Assembly (NCBI RefSeq): GCF_001691565.1
Contig: NZ_MAYO01000003.1
Location: forward strand, 1,216,766-1,280,765
Origin: Microbacterium oleivorans
Lineage (GTDB): Bacteria > Actinomycetota > Actinomycetes > Actinomycetales > Microbacteriaceae
Length of the DNA: 64,000 bases
Direction: 5' to 3'
The translations under genes were made by a program, and so were the position numbers. Below, one piece after another: positions 1-9,107 of this stretch. Under the pieces are notes generated by a model. It had not been told where the DNA came from. It was given only the letters and a program-made list of their open reading frames with translations, and searched no databases. Numbering within the stretch: position 1 is the stretch's first letter; each line of letters begins with the position of its first letter.

Positions 1-464
1 CGGTCGGACGTCCCGTCGAGCGCCAGGACGTCGATCCGATCCGTCCCGAGCCGGATGAGGGATGCCTCGACGGCACGCACGAGGTTCACGGACCCGAGCC
101 CCGGATTGTCCGCGCCGCGACCGACCTTGACGGTGAGAACGAGGTCGTCGCGATTGCGCCGCGCGGCCATCCACCGACCGATCGCGTGCTCGCTTCGCCC
201 GGCGGCGTAGGAGTCGGAGGTGTGGACCGCGTTGCCACCGCGCTCGACGTACCGGTCGAGGATCGCGTGCGCCGCGGCGATGTCGACATGCCAGCCGAAC
301 TCGGCGCCACCGAGGATGAGCGGGAAGACGGAGAACCCGGTCTCACCGAGGGGGACCCGGATGTTGCGCCCGACGGGCGCGCCGTGGACGGGGAGCGGAC
401 CGGACGGGTGGATGCCGGGCACGGCCGTCGGCGACGCGTGACCCGCCGTGTCGAACGCTGCCAT
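1..464 (-). CDS. Aldo/keto reductase, N-terminal part (runs off the window)
   Basis: The first 154 residues of a NAD(P)H-dependent aldo/keto reductase; the C-terminal half lies outside the window. The start is an ATG with AAGGAG nine bases upstream. After a 35-residue lead-in the TIM-barrel begins, followed by the AKR block HTSDSYAAGRSE (residues 81-92) and a lysine in TVKVG (K113). Family members use Asp-Tyr-Lys-His for catalysis. Here Tyr86 and Lys113 are present, but the first position, normally Asp of the DTAxxY motif, is His81 (codon CAC). Either Asp84 substitutes or the enzyme is altered. The substrate cannot be inferred. Confidence 0.85.
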   Translation of the reverse strand, partial: MAAFDTAGHASPTAVPGIHPSGPLPVHGAPVGRNIRVPLGETGFSVFPLILGGAEFGWHVDIAAAHAILDRYVERGGNAVHTSDSYAAGRSEHAIGRWMAARRNRDDLVLTVKVGRGADNPGLGSVNLVRAVEASLIRLGTDRIDVLALDGTSD

Positions 465-633
465 ACCCGTCTCCTTGCGGAGCGCTCGAGGGTACGCGTG
501 TCCACGCACCCTCTGATGCGCTCACTTCGAGGGTAGAACAGCCCTCGGACGCGACGCGGACGCACGCAGCGCAGCGGGTGACGTTTCCATAACGGTTCGA
601 TCACACCGCGCGAGGCGACGTTCCCGCACACGG

Positions 634-667
634 CGAACGCCCGCCCTCCGAAGAGGACGGGCGTTCG
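634..667 (-). terminator. Rho-independent-type hairpin downstream of pnp
   Basis: A 15-bp inverted repeat (CGAACGCCCGCCCTC / GAGGACGGGCGTTCG, one mismatch) with a CGAA loop lies 13 bases after the pnp stop codon. It can end pnp transcription on the minus strand. There is no long U-run, which is usual for actinobacterial terminators. Confidence 0.75.
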
Positions 668-679
668 TCAGAGCGTGGC

Positions 680-2944
680 TCAGGCCTCGGCGGGCGCCTC
701 TGCCGGCGCGTCGCCGGCCGTAGCCGACTCCTCGACGACGGGCTCGAGCGAGAGCTTTCCGCGGTCATCGATCTTCGTGATGCGCACGAGGATCTTCTGG
801 CCGACACCGAGCACGTCCTCGACGTTCTCGACGCGCTTGCCGCCGGCGAGCTTGCGGACCTCGCTGACGTGCAGCAGACCGTCCTTGCCGGGGAGGAGCG
901 AGACGAATGCACCGAAGGTCGCGATCTTGACGACCGTGCCCAGGAACTGCTCGCCGACCTCGGGGTTGGTCGGGTTGGCGATCGCGTTGACCTGCGCGCG
1001 GGCCGCCTCTGCCGACGGGCCGTCGACGGCGCCGATGTACACGGTGCCGTCGTCCTCGATCGAGATCTGAGCACCGGTCTCGTCCTGGATCGCGTTGATC
1101 GTCTTGCCCTTCGGGCCGATCAGCTCGCCGATCTTGTCGACCGGGATCTGGACGCTGATGACGCGGGGCGCGGTGGGCGCCATCTCGTCGGGCGCGTCGA
1201 TCGCCGAGTTCAGGACGTTCAGGATCGTGAGGCGAGCCTCCTTGGCCTGGGTCAGCGCGGCGGCGAGCACCGACGACGGGATGCCGTCGAGCTTCGTGTC
1301 GAGCTGGATGGCCGTGATGAACTCGCTCGTTCCAGCGACCTTGAAGTCCATGTCGCCGAGGGCATCTTCGGCGCCGAGGATGTCGGTCAGCGCGGCGTAG
1401 CGCGTCTGACCGTCGACCTCGTCGGAGACGAGACCCATCGCGATGCCGGCGACGGGGGCGCGCAGCGGCACACCCGCGTTCAGCAGGGAGAGGGTCGACG
1501 CGCAGACCGAGCCCATCGAGGTCGAGCCGTTCGAGCTCAGCGCCTCGGAGACCTGACGGATCGCGTACGGGAACTCCTCGCGGCTGGGCAGCACCGGCAC
1601 GAGGGCGCGCTCGGCGAGGAAGCCGTGCCCGATCTCGCGACGCTTCGGGCTGCCGACACGACCGGTCTCACCGGTCGAGTAGGGCGGGAAGTTGTAGTGG
1701 TGCATGTAGCGCTTGCTCGTCGTGGGCGACAGCGAGTCGATCTGCTGCTCCATCTTGAGCATGTTCAGCGTGGTGACGCCCATGATCTGAGTCTCGCCGC
1801 GCTGGAAGACCGCCGAACCGTGGACGCGCGGGATGACCTGCACCTCGGCGTCGAGCGGACGGATGTCGGCGAGGCCACGACCGTCCATGCGGACACCCTC
1901 GGAGAGGATGCGGCCGCGAACGACGATCTTCGTGACCGACTTGTAGGCGGCCGAGAACTCGATCGGCGCCCCCGCGGGGAGCTGCTCGGCCTCGACGGCG
2001 GCGATGAGCTCGGCCTTGACGCGGTCCTTGACCTTGTCGTCAGCGGCCTGGCGCTCCTGCTTGTCGGCGATCTGGTAGACGTTCACCAGGTCGTCGTACG
2101 CGCGGCCGGCGACGAAGTCGTAGACCTCGGAGCTGTACGGCGCGAACACCGGGTAGACGCCGGGCTCCCGCGACGAGGACGCGGCCATCTGAGCCTGCGC
2201 CTCGACGAGCTGCTTGAGGAACGGCTTGGCGGCCTCGAGGCCACCGGCGACGATCTCTTCGCTCGGCTTGACGGCGCCGCCCTTGATGAGGTTCCAGCTG
2301 TTCTCGGTGGCCTCGGCCTCGACCATCATGATCGCGACGTCGCCGTCGGGGAGGACACGACCGGCGACCATGAGGTCGAAGACGGCCTCCTCGACCTGAG
2401 CCTGGTTCGGGAACGCGACCCACTGGTCCGCGTGCTCGCCGTGACCGGGGATGAGCGCGAGGCGCACACCGGCGATCGGGCCCGAGAACGGCAGGCCGGA
2501 GATCTGCGTCGACGCGGAGGCCGCGTTGATCGCGAGCGCGTCGTAGTACTCGCCGGGAGCGATCGAGAGGACCGTGACGACGATCTGGACCTCGTTGCGG
2601 AGGCCGTCGACGAACGACGGGCGCAGCGGCCGGTCGATGAGGCGGCAGACGAGGATCGCCTCGGTGGAGGGGCGTCCCTCGCGGCGGAAGAACGAACCGG
2701 GGATCTTGCCCGCGGCGTACGAGCGCTCTTCGACGTCGACGGTCAGCGGGAAGAAGTCGAAGCCCTCACGCGGGTGCTTGCCGGCGCTGGTCGCCGACAG
2801 CAGCATGGTTTCTTCGTCGAGGTAAGCGGCAACGGCGCCCTGCGCCTGCTGTGCCAGTCGTCCGGTTTCGAACCGGACCGTGCGGGTGCCGAAACGGCCG
2901 TTGTCGAGAACGGCTTCGGCGGCGGTGATTTCTGGACCTTCCAA
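680..2944 (-). CDS. pnp: Polyribonucleotide nucleotidyltransferase (PNPase)
   Basis: A 754-residue phosphorolytic 3'-5' exoribonuclease of the RNA degradation machinery. The order is RNase PH domain 1, helical linker, RNase PH domain 2 (with the [13 protein letters not shown] active-site region), a KH domain ([20 protein letters not shown]) and a C-terminal S1 domain ([19 protein letters not shown]). I chose the TTG at 2942-2944 because AAGGAG lies eight bases upstream and the protein then begins [19 protein letters not shown], as in relatives; the longer open frame upstream is not protein-like. It has a structured leader. The usual partner rpsO is about 13 kb away rather than adjacent. Confidence 0.97.
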   Translation of the reverse strand: MEGPEITAAEAVLDNGRFGTRTVRFETGRLAQQAQGAVAAYLDEETMLLSATSAGKHPREGFDFFPLTVDVEERSYAAGKIPGSFFRREGRPSTEAILVCRLIDRPLRPSFVDGLRNEVQIVVTVLSIAPGEYYDALAINAASASTQISGLPFSGPIAGVRLALIPGHGEHADQWVAFPNQAQVEEAVFDLMVAGRVLPDGDVAIMMVEAEATENSWNLIKGGAVKPSEEIVAGGLEAAKPFLKQLVEAQAQMAASSSREPGVYPVFAPYSSEVYDFVAGRAYDDLVNVYQIADKQERQAADDKVKDRVKAELIAAVEAEQLPAGAPIEFSAAYKSVTKIVVRGRILSEGVRMDGRGLADIRPLDAEVQVIPRVHGSAVFQRGETQIMGVTTLNMLKMEQQIDSLSPTTSKRYMHHYNFPPYSTGETGRVGSPKRREIGHGFLAERALVPVLPSREEFPYAIRQVSEALSSNGSTSMGSVCASTLSLLNAGVPLRAPVAGIAMGLVSDEVDGQTRYAALTDILGAEDALGDMDFKVAGTSEFITAIQLDTKLDGIPSSVLAAALTQAKEARLTILNVLNSAIDAPDEMAPTAPRVISVQIPVDKIGELIGPKGKTINAIQDETGAQISIEDDGTVYIGAVDGPSAEAARAQVNAIANPTNPEVGEQFLGTVVKIATFGAFVSLLPGKDGLLHVSEVRKLAGGKRVENVEDVLGVGQKILVRITKIDDRGKLSLEPVVEESATAGDAPAEAPAEA

Positions 2945-3035
2945 GAGGTCTCTCCTTCTTTGTTTAGACTCGCACGCGCGTTTCGCGCACGAGATCGTGC
3001 GAAGGAGCAGGAACAGGCAGATATGGGCGCGCGGA
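2945..3035 (-). promoter_or_regulatory. Structured 5' leader of pnp, possible Actino-pnp RNA
   Basis: Reading the minus strand, the sequence before the pnp start can form hairpins such as CGCACGA/TCGTGCG and a second pairing around GCGCGAAACGCGC, followed by an A-rich stretch and the AAGGAG site. An Actino-pnp RNA motif upstream of pnp in actinobacteria is known from the literature. I could not run the covariance model, so the match is a guess from position and structure. Confidence 0.35.
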
Positions 3036-3143
3036 GATATCCGCGAAGTCCGCCTGCGCTGGCCACCAGTCGAAGACCACCATCCGCCAGAACGGGATGG
3101 GAATCCACCACAGGGGACCAGCTTCCTGCCGGGCCTGCTCCAT
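2964..3143 (-). CDS. Possible small protein upstream of pnp (uncertain)
   Basis: A 59-residue open frame with coding-like codon use in its first two thirds, containing a Trp-rich segment ([17 protein letters not shown]). The frame stays open further upstream, where [15 protein letters not shown] would make a hydrophobic N-terminus, so the true start may be near 3207 with a non-ATG codon. The ATG at 3143 has only a weak ribosome site. It ends 20 bases before pnp and overlaps the structured leader, so it may instead be non-coding. Unrecognised. Confidence 0.3.
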   Translation of the reverse strand: MEQARQEAGPLWWIPIPFWRMVVFDWWPAQADFADISARPYLPVPAPSHDLVRETRVRV

Positions 3144-3239
3144 GAGCTCACTGTGAAGTTGAGCGGATGCCGCGAACAGAACCGCGGGCAACCCGAGCCA
3201 GCCTATCAGCGCACCCCCTTCGGTGCGTATCGTGGCGGG

Positions 3240-3422
3240 ATGAGCGACGACGAGAAGACCGCGGACGCGGCATCCGATGACATGAAGCGGAAGTTCCGCG
3301 AGGCGCTCGAGAAGAAGAACTCGCAGAGCCGGAAGGGCGAGGCGCACCTCGACGGAGACTCCTCCGTCCACGGTACGCACGGCGCCGTCACCAAGCGCGA
3401 GTTCCGACGCAAGAGCGGCTGA
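3240..3422 (+). CDS. DUF5302 small charged protein
   Basis: A 60-residue, highly charged protein (MSDDEKTADAASDDMKRKF..., ending REFRRKSG) matching the small actinobacterial DUF5302 family, whose function is unknown. It has no membrane segment or signal peptide and looks largely unstructured. A TATCGT box ends six bases before the ATG and no ribosome site is visible, so the mRNA is probably leaderless. It converges on dctA with a shared terminator between them. Confidence 0.85.
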   Translation: MSDDEKTADAASDDMKRKFREALEKKNSQSRKGEAHLDGDSSVHGTHGAVTKREFRRKSG

Positions 3423-3431
3423 TCACGACAT

Positions 3432-3471
3432 GACGAAGGCCCGGATGCCGAGCGGCTTCCGGGCCTTCGTC
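3432..3471. terminator. Bidirectional terminator between DUF5302 gene and dctA
   Basis: A perfect 14-bp inverted repeat (GACGAAGGCCCGGA / TCCGGGCCTTCGTC) lies 10 bases after the DUF5302 stop and just after the dctA stop on the other strand. It can serve both convergent genes. Confidence 0.8.
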
Positions 3472-3485
3472 GTGAGCGTCGCGTG

Positions 3486-4925
3486 TCAGCTGCCGAGTTC
3501 GGCGCGTCGCGCGCGGGCCCGTTCCTCCTTGGCCTCCGCCTCGGCGAGCGCGGCGTCGTGCAGCCCCGAGGTGTCGACCGCACCGGTGTCATCCGAGACG
3601 CCGTGGGCCGTCAGGGTCGCCTCGTCGAACGGACGCCGCCCGGCGAGGACCGCCGCGACCTGCTCGCGGTCGATCTGCTTCGTCCACGTGCCGATGAGGA
3701 GGGTGGCGACGGCGTTGCCGGTGAAGTTCGTCAGCGCGCGTCCTTCGGACATGAACCGGTCGATGCCGACGATGACACCGACGCCGTCGACCAGGTCGGG
3801 GCGGTAGGCCTGCAGCCCGCCCGCGAGGGTCGCGAGTCCCGCTCCCGTCACACCCGCGGCGCCCTTGGAGGCGATGATCATGAAGACGAGGAGGCCGATC
3901 TGCTCGGGGATCGACATCGGGGCGCCGAGACCGGTGGCGATGAACAGCGAGGCCATCGTCAGGTAGATCGCCGTGCCGTCGAGGTTGAACGAGTACCCGG
4001 TGGGCACCGTGATGCCGACGACCGGCTTCGAGACGCCGAGGTGCTCCATCTTCGCGATCAGGCGCGGCAGGGCAGACTCGCTCGAGGACGTACCGACGAT
4101 GAGGAGGTACTCGCGGCCGAGGTACTTCATGACCTGGAAGATGTTGACCCGCGCGACGGCGTAGAGGATCGTGCCGAGCACGCCGACGATGAACACGATG
4201 CACGTGATGTAGAACGCGATCATCAGGATGCCGAGGCTCACGATCGCCGCGAACCCGGTCTTGCCGACGACGGCGGCGATGGCTCCGAAGGCGCCGACCG
4301 GAGCGAGCCAGAGGATCATGCCGAGGATGCGGAAGACGAGCGCCTGGAGGTTCTTGACCGCGTCCATGATGGGCTCGGCCTTCGCGCCCATCTTCTGGAG
4401 GGCGAACCCGACCAGCAGTGCGATGAAGAGGACCTGCAGCACGCTCTCGCCGGTGAAGGCCGAGAAGAACGTCGTCGGGATGATGCCGAGGATGAACTCG
4501 GTCGTGGTCTTCGCCTCACTCGCATCGCCCGCGTCGTACTGGGCGTTCTGCATGTTCAAGCCCTCACCCGGGTGGATGATGTTGCCCACCACGAGACCGA
4601 TCGCGAGCGCGAAGGTCGACATGGCCATGAAGTACAGCAGGGCGAGACCGCCGATGCGGCCGACGGTCGCCGCCTTCGCGATGGATCCGACGCCCACGAC
4701 GATCGTGCAGAAGATGATCGGCGCGATCATCATCTTGATCAGGTTGACGAACGCCTTGCCGACCGGCTCGAGGGACTCGCCGAAAGCCGGCCAGACCAGG
4801 CCGACGACGCAGCCGAGGACCACGGCGATGATCACCGAGACGTAGAGCCACGTGTGCTTGTCCCACGCCTGCTTGCCACGGCGCGGGTTGTATCCGGGAA
4901 GCCGGAACGAGGATGTGAGGGCCAT
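3486..4925 (-). CDS. dctA: C4-dicarboxylate:cation symporter DctA
   Basis: A 479-residue integral membrane transporter of the dicarboxylate/amino acid:cation symporter family, importing succinate, fumarate or malate. Family marks include the SSSESALPRLI serine-rich stretch and the GTAIY segment after PTGYSFNLDG, with hydrophobic segments throughout. The ATG at 4925 has AGGAGAG seven bases upstream; the open frame extends further but lacks protein character. It is divergent from a CitA/DcuS-like kinase and regulator, which fits induction of dctA by external dicarboxylates. aspA at 19991 would feed fumarate metabolism in the same physiology. Confidence 0.93.
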   Translation of the reverse strand: MALTSSFRLPGYNPRRGKQAWDKHTWLYVSVIIAVVLGCVVGLVWPAFGESLEPVGKAFVNLIKMMIAPIIFCTIVVGVGSIAKAATVGRIGGLALLYFMAMSTFALAIGLVVGNIIHPGEGLNMQNAQYDAGDASEAKTTTEFILGIIPTTFFSAFTGESVLQVLFIALLVGFALQKMGAKAEPIMDAVKNLQALVFRILGMILWLAPVGAFGAIAAVVGKTGFAAIVSLGILMIAFYITCIVFIVGVLGTILYAVARVNIFQVMKYLGREYLLIVGTSSSESALPRLIAKMEHLGVSKPVVGITVPTGYSFNLDGTAIYLTMASLFIATGLGAPMSIPEQIGLLVFMIIASKGAAGVTGAGLATLAGGLQAYRPDLVDGVGVIVGIDRFMSEGRALTNFTGNAVATLLIGTWTKQIDREQVAAVLAGRRPFDEATLTAHGVSDDTGAVDTSGLHDAALAEAEAKEERARARRAELGS

Positions 4926-5050
4926 GATCTCTCCTGGGTGACAGTCGTTGTCGGAGTCGACGGCCATGTCGACGAGGATCAGCGTGCCGGGTGTGCACGC
5001 GACCGGGCAGTTGTGGTCGTATTGGTCGCAGACCGGCGAGAGGAGGCGAT

Positions 5051-6316
5051 GTGGCCCGTTCCGTCGCCGCGAGCGCGGCATCCCGCGTGTTCCTGGCCGT
5101 CGCGGCGGCAGTCGTCGTCCTGTCTCTGGCGATCGCGGGCATCCTCCTCTGGGAGGGGCAGCGTGCCGCCCGGGCCGAGGCGGAGCGCGTCACCCGTGCC
5201 GTCGCCGAGACGATCGCCGACAGCACCGGGGTCGCCGATGCCCTCGCGCGCGGAGACCGCGCCGCCGCGACGCGCCTCCTGCAGCCCGAGATCCAGGCGG
5301 TCACGGCGGATGCCGACGTCGATTTCGTCACGATCATGGACCCGGCCGGCATCCGCATCACCCACCCGGACCCGGCGCGCATCGGTGAGGCCTACATCGG
5401 GACGATCCCGCCCGGGACGGCATCGCTCACGGAGGAGTTCACCGGCACCCTCGGGCCGTCGGTCCGCACGATCGTGCCCGTCCTGTCCGGGGGCGCGGTC
5501 GTCGGACGGGTATCGGTCGGCGTCACGATCGGCTCGATCACCGAAGCCCTCGGCCCGCGCATCCTCGTCGCCGTCGCCATCGCCGTCCTCCTGGCGGCGG
5601 CGGGGCTCGCGGGCGCGGTCTACGCCCGCCGGGTGACACGGCGGGTCGCGGGGGACCTGCCCGCCGGGGCCGTCCGCGACGCCGTCTCGTCCTACGAATC
5701 GATGCGGACCCTCGGCGACGCCCTCAGGGCGCAGACCCACGAGCACGGCAATCGCCTCCACACCGCCATCGCGCTCCTCGAACTCGGCCGCACGACCGAG
5801 GCCATCGACATCCTCTCGGAGGACGCGCGGCAGAGTCAGCTCCTCGTCGACCAGGTGGCCGCACGCCGTGAGGGCGATCCGACCGTCGGAGCGCTCCTGC
5901 TCGGCAAGGCGTCCCAGGCGGCCGAGCGCGGCGTGGAATGGCGCGCCCGCATCGACGCCGATGCTCCGCGCTCGGTCCTGTCCCCCGTCGACGCGGTGTC
6001 CGTCGTCGGGAACCTCATCGACAACGCTCTGGATGCCGCGGCATCAGGTCCTCCGCCGCGCTGGGTCGACGTCCAGATGACACGGACCACCGAGGACGAA
6101 CTCGCTCTGGAGGTCGCCGACAGTGGAACCGGGATCCCCGCGGACGTCGCGGACCGCATCTTCGAGCACGGGTTCTCGACGAAGCCCGCAGGCAAGGCCG
6201 GAAGAGGCGTCGGGCTCGCCCTCGTCCGCGCGATCGTCGACGAGGCCGAGGGCACGATCTCCCTGCATTCCGACCCGACGACCTTCCGCGTGATCCTCCC
6301 CCGGGGTGACGCATGA
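5051..6316 (+). CDS. CitA/DcuS-type sensor histidine kinase
   Basis: A 421-residue membrane kinase. It has an N-terminal TM helix (about 12-34), an extracellular sensor domain (about 35-175) and a second TM helix. The DHp segment (RAQTHEHGNRLHTAIALLEL) is typical of the citrate/C4-dicarboxylate kinases, and the ATPase domain has an N box (VGNLIDNALDAA), G1 (DSGTGIP) and G2 (GRGVGLALV). The GTG start has GAGGAGG six bases upstream. Family members of about 540 residues carry a cytoplasmic PAS domain between TM2 and DHp; here only a short linker is present. It overlaps the regulator gene by four bases and is divergent from dctA, its likely target. Confidence 0.9.
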   Translation: MARSVAASAASRVFLAVAAAVVVLSLAIAGILLWEGQRAARAEAERVTRAVAETIADSTGVADALARGDRAAATRLLQPEIQAVTADADVDFVTIMDPAGIRITHPDPARIGEAYIGTIPPGTASLTEEFTGTLGPSVRTIVPVLSGGAVVGRVSVGVTIGSITEALGPRILVAVAIAVLLAAAGLAGAVYARRVTRRVAGDLPAGAVRDAVSSYESMRTLGDALRAQTHEHGNRLHTAIALLELGRTTEAIDILSEDARQSQLLVDQVAARREGDPTVGALLLGKASQAAERGVEWRARIDADAPRSVLSPVDAVSVVGNLIDNALDAAASGPPPRWVDVQMTRTTEDELALEVADSGTGIPADVADRIFEHGFSTKPAGKAGRGVGLALVRAIVDEAEGTISLHSDPTTFRVILPRGDA

Positions 6317-6993
6317 TCGGCGTCATGATCGTCGACGACGACGCTCTGACCCTCGAACTGCACCGCGGCTACGTCGAGCGGCTCGACGGCTTCGAGGTCG
6401 TCGCGGAGTGCACGGGCGCGCGCGCCGCCGTCTCCGCGCTCCTGGGCAGCCCCGGGGCGGGCGAGATCGATCTGGTCCTCCTCGACATGACGATGCCCGA
6501 CGGCTCCGGACTCGACGTCCTCCGCCACCTGCGGGCGCGCACCGGCACCGTCGACGTGATCGCCATCACCTCGGTTCGGGATTCCGAGGTCGTCCGTCAG
6601 GTGATCGCCCTCGGCGCCGCGCAGTACCTCGTGAAACCGTTCACCTTCAGCGACTTCCGCGACCGGATGATGCAGTACCTGCGGTTCCGCGAGCGACTTT
6701 CGCTCGCGGCGGGGACAGCGACCCAGGCCGAGATCGATGCGATGGTGGGCGCCCTCCGCACCTCACCGACCCCCACCCTTCCGAAGGGGCTGTCCGCAGA
6801 GACGCTGGACAGGGTGAGCGCGCTCCTGCGGTCCGGACCCGCATCCGCGAGAGAGGCCGCCGACAGCCTCGGGATGTCGCGGGTCGCCGCGCGACGCTAC
6901 CTCGAACACCTCGCCGAGGCGGGGCGCGCCGAGCGTGCGCAGCGCTACGGGACTCCCGGCCGCCCTGAGGCGGAGTACCGCTGGGTGCGCTGA
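6313..6993 (+). CDS. CitB/DcuR-type response regulator
   Basis: A 226-residue regulator with an N-terminal receiver domain (acidic DDD near residue 8-10, phospho-acceptor Asp in VLLDMTMPDGSG, Lys in YLVKPF) and a C-terminal helix-turn-helix (SAREAADSLGMSRVAARRYLEHL) of the kind in CitB/DcuR regulators. The ATG overlaps the kinase stop (ATGA), so the two are translationally coupled. It probably activates dctA divergently. The gene ends eight bases before the convergent glycosyltransferase gene. Confidence 0.92.
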   Translation: MIGVMIVDDDALTLELHRGYVERLDGFEVVAECTGARAAVSALLGSPGAGEIDLVLLDMTMPDGSGLDVLRHLRARTGTVDVIAITSVRDSEVVRQVIALGAAQYLVKPFTFSDFRDRMMQYLRFRERLSLAAGTATQAEIDAMVGALRTSPTPTLPKGLSAETLDRVSALLRSGPASAREAADSLGMSRVAARRYLEHLAEAGRAERAQRYGTPGRPEAEYRWVR

Positions 6994-7000
6994 CCGCCTG

Positions 7001-9022
7001 CTACCGGCGGACGTCCGCACGACCCGCGGGCCGTCCGACGAGGACGTAGTCGGGCAGCTTCGCGGATCGTCCGTCCCCTGCCGTGCGGCCGCGCAGGCGG
7101 CGCCACACCCACGGGAGCGCGTCGCGGCGCAGCCACGTGCCGGGAGACGGCGGATCCTCGTCGACGTGGAAGGCCTCGTCGAGGTCCGCGAGGGCGTCGG
7201 CATGCGGCACACCGAGCGCCTCTGCCGCGCGATACGCGACGTAGCGATGACCACGGGACCGCAGGTGGACCTTGTCGTCGGCCCACAGGTCGGTCTTCGC
7301 GAGATCCGACTCCGCCGCGAGGTCGAGGAGGATCGCGCCCGTCCGGGTGGCGACATCCCGCAGCCGGGCGTTGTAGATCGCGAAGCGCCGCGTGAAGACG
7401 CGGGCCGCCGCGCGGTCGGGGAGGAAGATCGTGGCCAGCAGGACATCAGCCCCCGTGCTCTGGAGCCGCGTCACGGCATCCTCCACCGTCGCCGCGAGCG
7501 ACAGCGGATCGCACAGGGGCCGCACGAGGTCGTTGGCGCCGATCAGGACCGACACGAGGTCCGGGCGCATCTCGAGGCAGCGCGGGAGCTGCTCGTCCAC
7601 GAGGTGGGAGACCCGACGGCTGCGGACGGCGAGGTTCGCGTAGCGGAACGGCCGGGTCCCCCCGCCGCTCAACGCGAGCAGGTGCGCCAATCGGTCCGCC
7701 CAGCCGCGGAACGCGCCGGCCGGCATTCGGGAGGTGTCGCACAGCCCCTCGGTGATGGAGTCGCCGAGGGCGACGTACCGCGACCATCGACGCGCGGGCG
7801 CGGAGGTGACCACCGTGTCGGGCCGAGGCCACGCGACGACGCGGCGCCCGGCATCCCGTCGGTGAAGGACGGCCGCCCGGTCGTAGTGCTCCAGCAGTCG
7901 CTCGGCGAGCGCGTCCCAGGTGCGGCCCGCGACGGCGGTCCTCGCGGCATGGGCGAACGCACGGCGCTTCGCATCGTCGCCGGCGAGGTCGGCGACGCGC
8001 GCGCGAAGGTCGTCGGCGTCGCCGGGTCGGTACAGCCACCCGTCCACACTGCTGCGAACGAGATCGACCGGCCCGCCGACACCGGTCGCGACGACAGGGA
8101 TGCCGCTGGCCTGCGCCTCCTGGATGGTCTGCCCGAACGTCTCGCTCTCACCGGGGTGGACGAAGACGTCGAAGGACGCGAGCGCCGTCGCCAGCGCATC
8201 CCCCTCGAGGTGCCCCAGGAAGACCGCGTCCGGGAGGAGCTGTTCGAGCGCCGGCCGGGCAGGACCGTCACCGACGATGACGAGGCGGATGCCGGGGGTC
8301 CCCCGCAGGGCGACGAGATCCTCGACCTGCTTCTCGGGCGCGAGCCGGCCGACGTATCCGACGATCACCTCTCCAGGGGCGATGCGGGCGCGCCACGCGT
8401 CGTCGCGCCGCTCCGGAGAGAAGCGCTGCCCGTCGACACCTCGTCCCCACAGCCCGACGCGATCGACGCCGAGCGCCGCGAGTTGGGCCCGCGCCGCCGC
8501 GGACGGGGCGAGCGTGAGAGTGGCCCGACGATGGAGTCTTCGCACCTGCGCCTCTGCGAGGGCGGCGGCTTGGGGCACGCCGTATCGTCCCGCGTAGGCG
8601 ATGACGTCGGTCTGATAGACGGCGACGCTCGGCAGACGCTGCGACTCGGCGGCGATGACGCCCTGCCACCCGAGGAGGAAAGGCGACGCGAGGTGGACGA
8701 CGTCGGCGCCGAAGCGCGCCAGGTCCCGCGCGATCGAGGCAGACGGCGGAACGGCGAGGCGGACGGCGGGGTACTTCGGGAGGGGGACGGACGCGACGGT
8801 GCGCCCCGGCATCCCGAGGTCGTGGTTCCGTACCCCGGGAGCGACGACGAACACGTCGTGCCCGCGACACTGGAGGTGCTCCCGGATCTGGAGGACGGAT
8901 CCGGTGACCCCGTTCATGTGCGGGAGGAATGACTCGGTGACGACCGCGACTCTCACACGACCAGGGTGCCCGTGTACGCGCATCCGACGACGGCTCAGAC
9001 ACTCCGATCGCGGACTGTTCAT
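7001..9022 (-). CDS. Glycosyltransferase family 4 fused to SGNH/GDSL hydrolase
   Basis: A 673-residue two-domain protein. Residues about 23-395 are a GT-B glycosyltransferase of family 4 (VVTESFLPHMNGV at the N-terminus, GYVGRLAPEK, and the EX7E motif in HPGESETFGQTIQEAQ at 289-304). Residues about 413-610 are an SGNH hydrolase with GDS at 420-422, GAND at 495-498 and DDKVH at 582-586. The start (ATG at 9022) has GGGGAGAGG upstream; ATG at 8983 lacks a ribosome site. The GT part resembles mannosyltransferases of phosphatidylinositol mannoside or glycolipid synthesis. The hydrolase part suggests removal or transfer of an acyl or acetyl group on the same product. Substrates are unknown; no signal peptide is seen. 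Confidence 0.9.
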   Translation of the reverse strand: MNSPRSECLSRRRMRVHGHPGRVRVAVVTESFLPHMNGVTGSVLQIREHLQCRGHDVFVVAPGVRNHDLGMPGRTVASVPLPKYPAVRLAVPPSASIARDLARFGADVVHLASPFLLGWQGVIAAESQRLPSVAVYQTDVIAYAGRYGVPQAAALAEAQVRRLHRRATLTLAPSAAARAQLAALGVDRVGLWGRGVDGQRFSPERRDDAWRARIAPGEVIVGYVGRLAPEKQVEDLVALRGTPGIRLVIVGDGPARPALEQLLPDAVFLGHLEGDALATALASFDVFVHPGESETFGQTIQEAQASGIPVVATGVGGPVDLVRSSVDGWLYRPGDADDLRARVADLAGDDAKRRAFAHAARTAVAGRTWDALAERLLEHYDRAAVLHRRDAGRRVVAWPRPDTVVTSAPARRWSRYVALGDSITEGLCDTSRMPAGAFRGWADRLAHLLALSGGGTRPFRYANLAVRSRRVSHLVDEQLPRCLEMRPDLVSVLIGANDLVRPLCDPLSLAATVEDAVTRLQSTGADVLLATIFLPDRAAARVFTRRFAIYNARLRDVATRTGAILLDLAAESDLAKTDLWADDKVHLRSRGHRYVAYRAAEALGVPHADALADLDEAFHVDEDPPSPGTWLRRDALPWVWRRLRGRTAGDGRSAKLPDYVLVGRPAGRADVRR

Positions 9023-9107
9023 GCACCTCTCCCCTGCGGGTCACCGGCGCGTTCCGCGACGGTTCCCCGTTCGCGCGGCGTTCATGTGCCGCTGGTACGC
9101 AGAGGGT

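Noticed and set aside
869..3145. 758-residue plus-strand open frame opposite pnp
   Set aside because: The protein is an Asp/Arg/Leu-rich antisense shadow caused by strong GC bias; the minus-strand frame encodes complete PNPase.
2945..3151. N-terminal extension of PNPase to ATG 3151
   Set aside because: The 69 extra residues are low-complexity and not seen in the family; the TTG at 2944 has the ribosome site.
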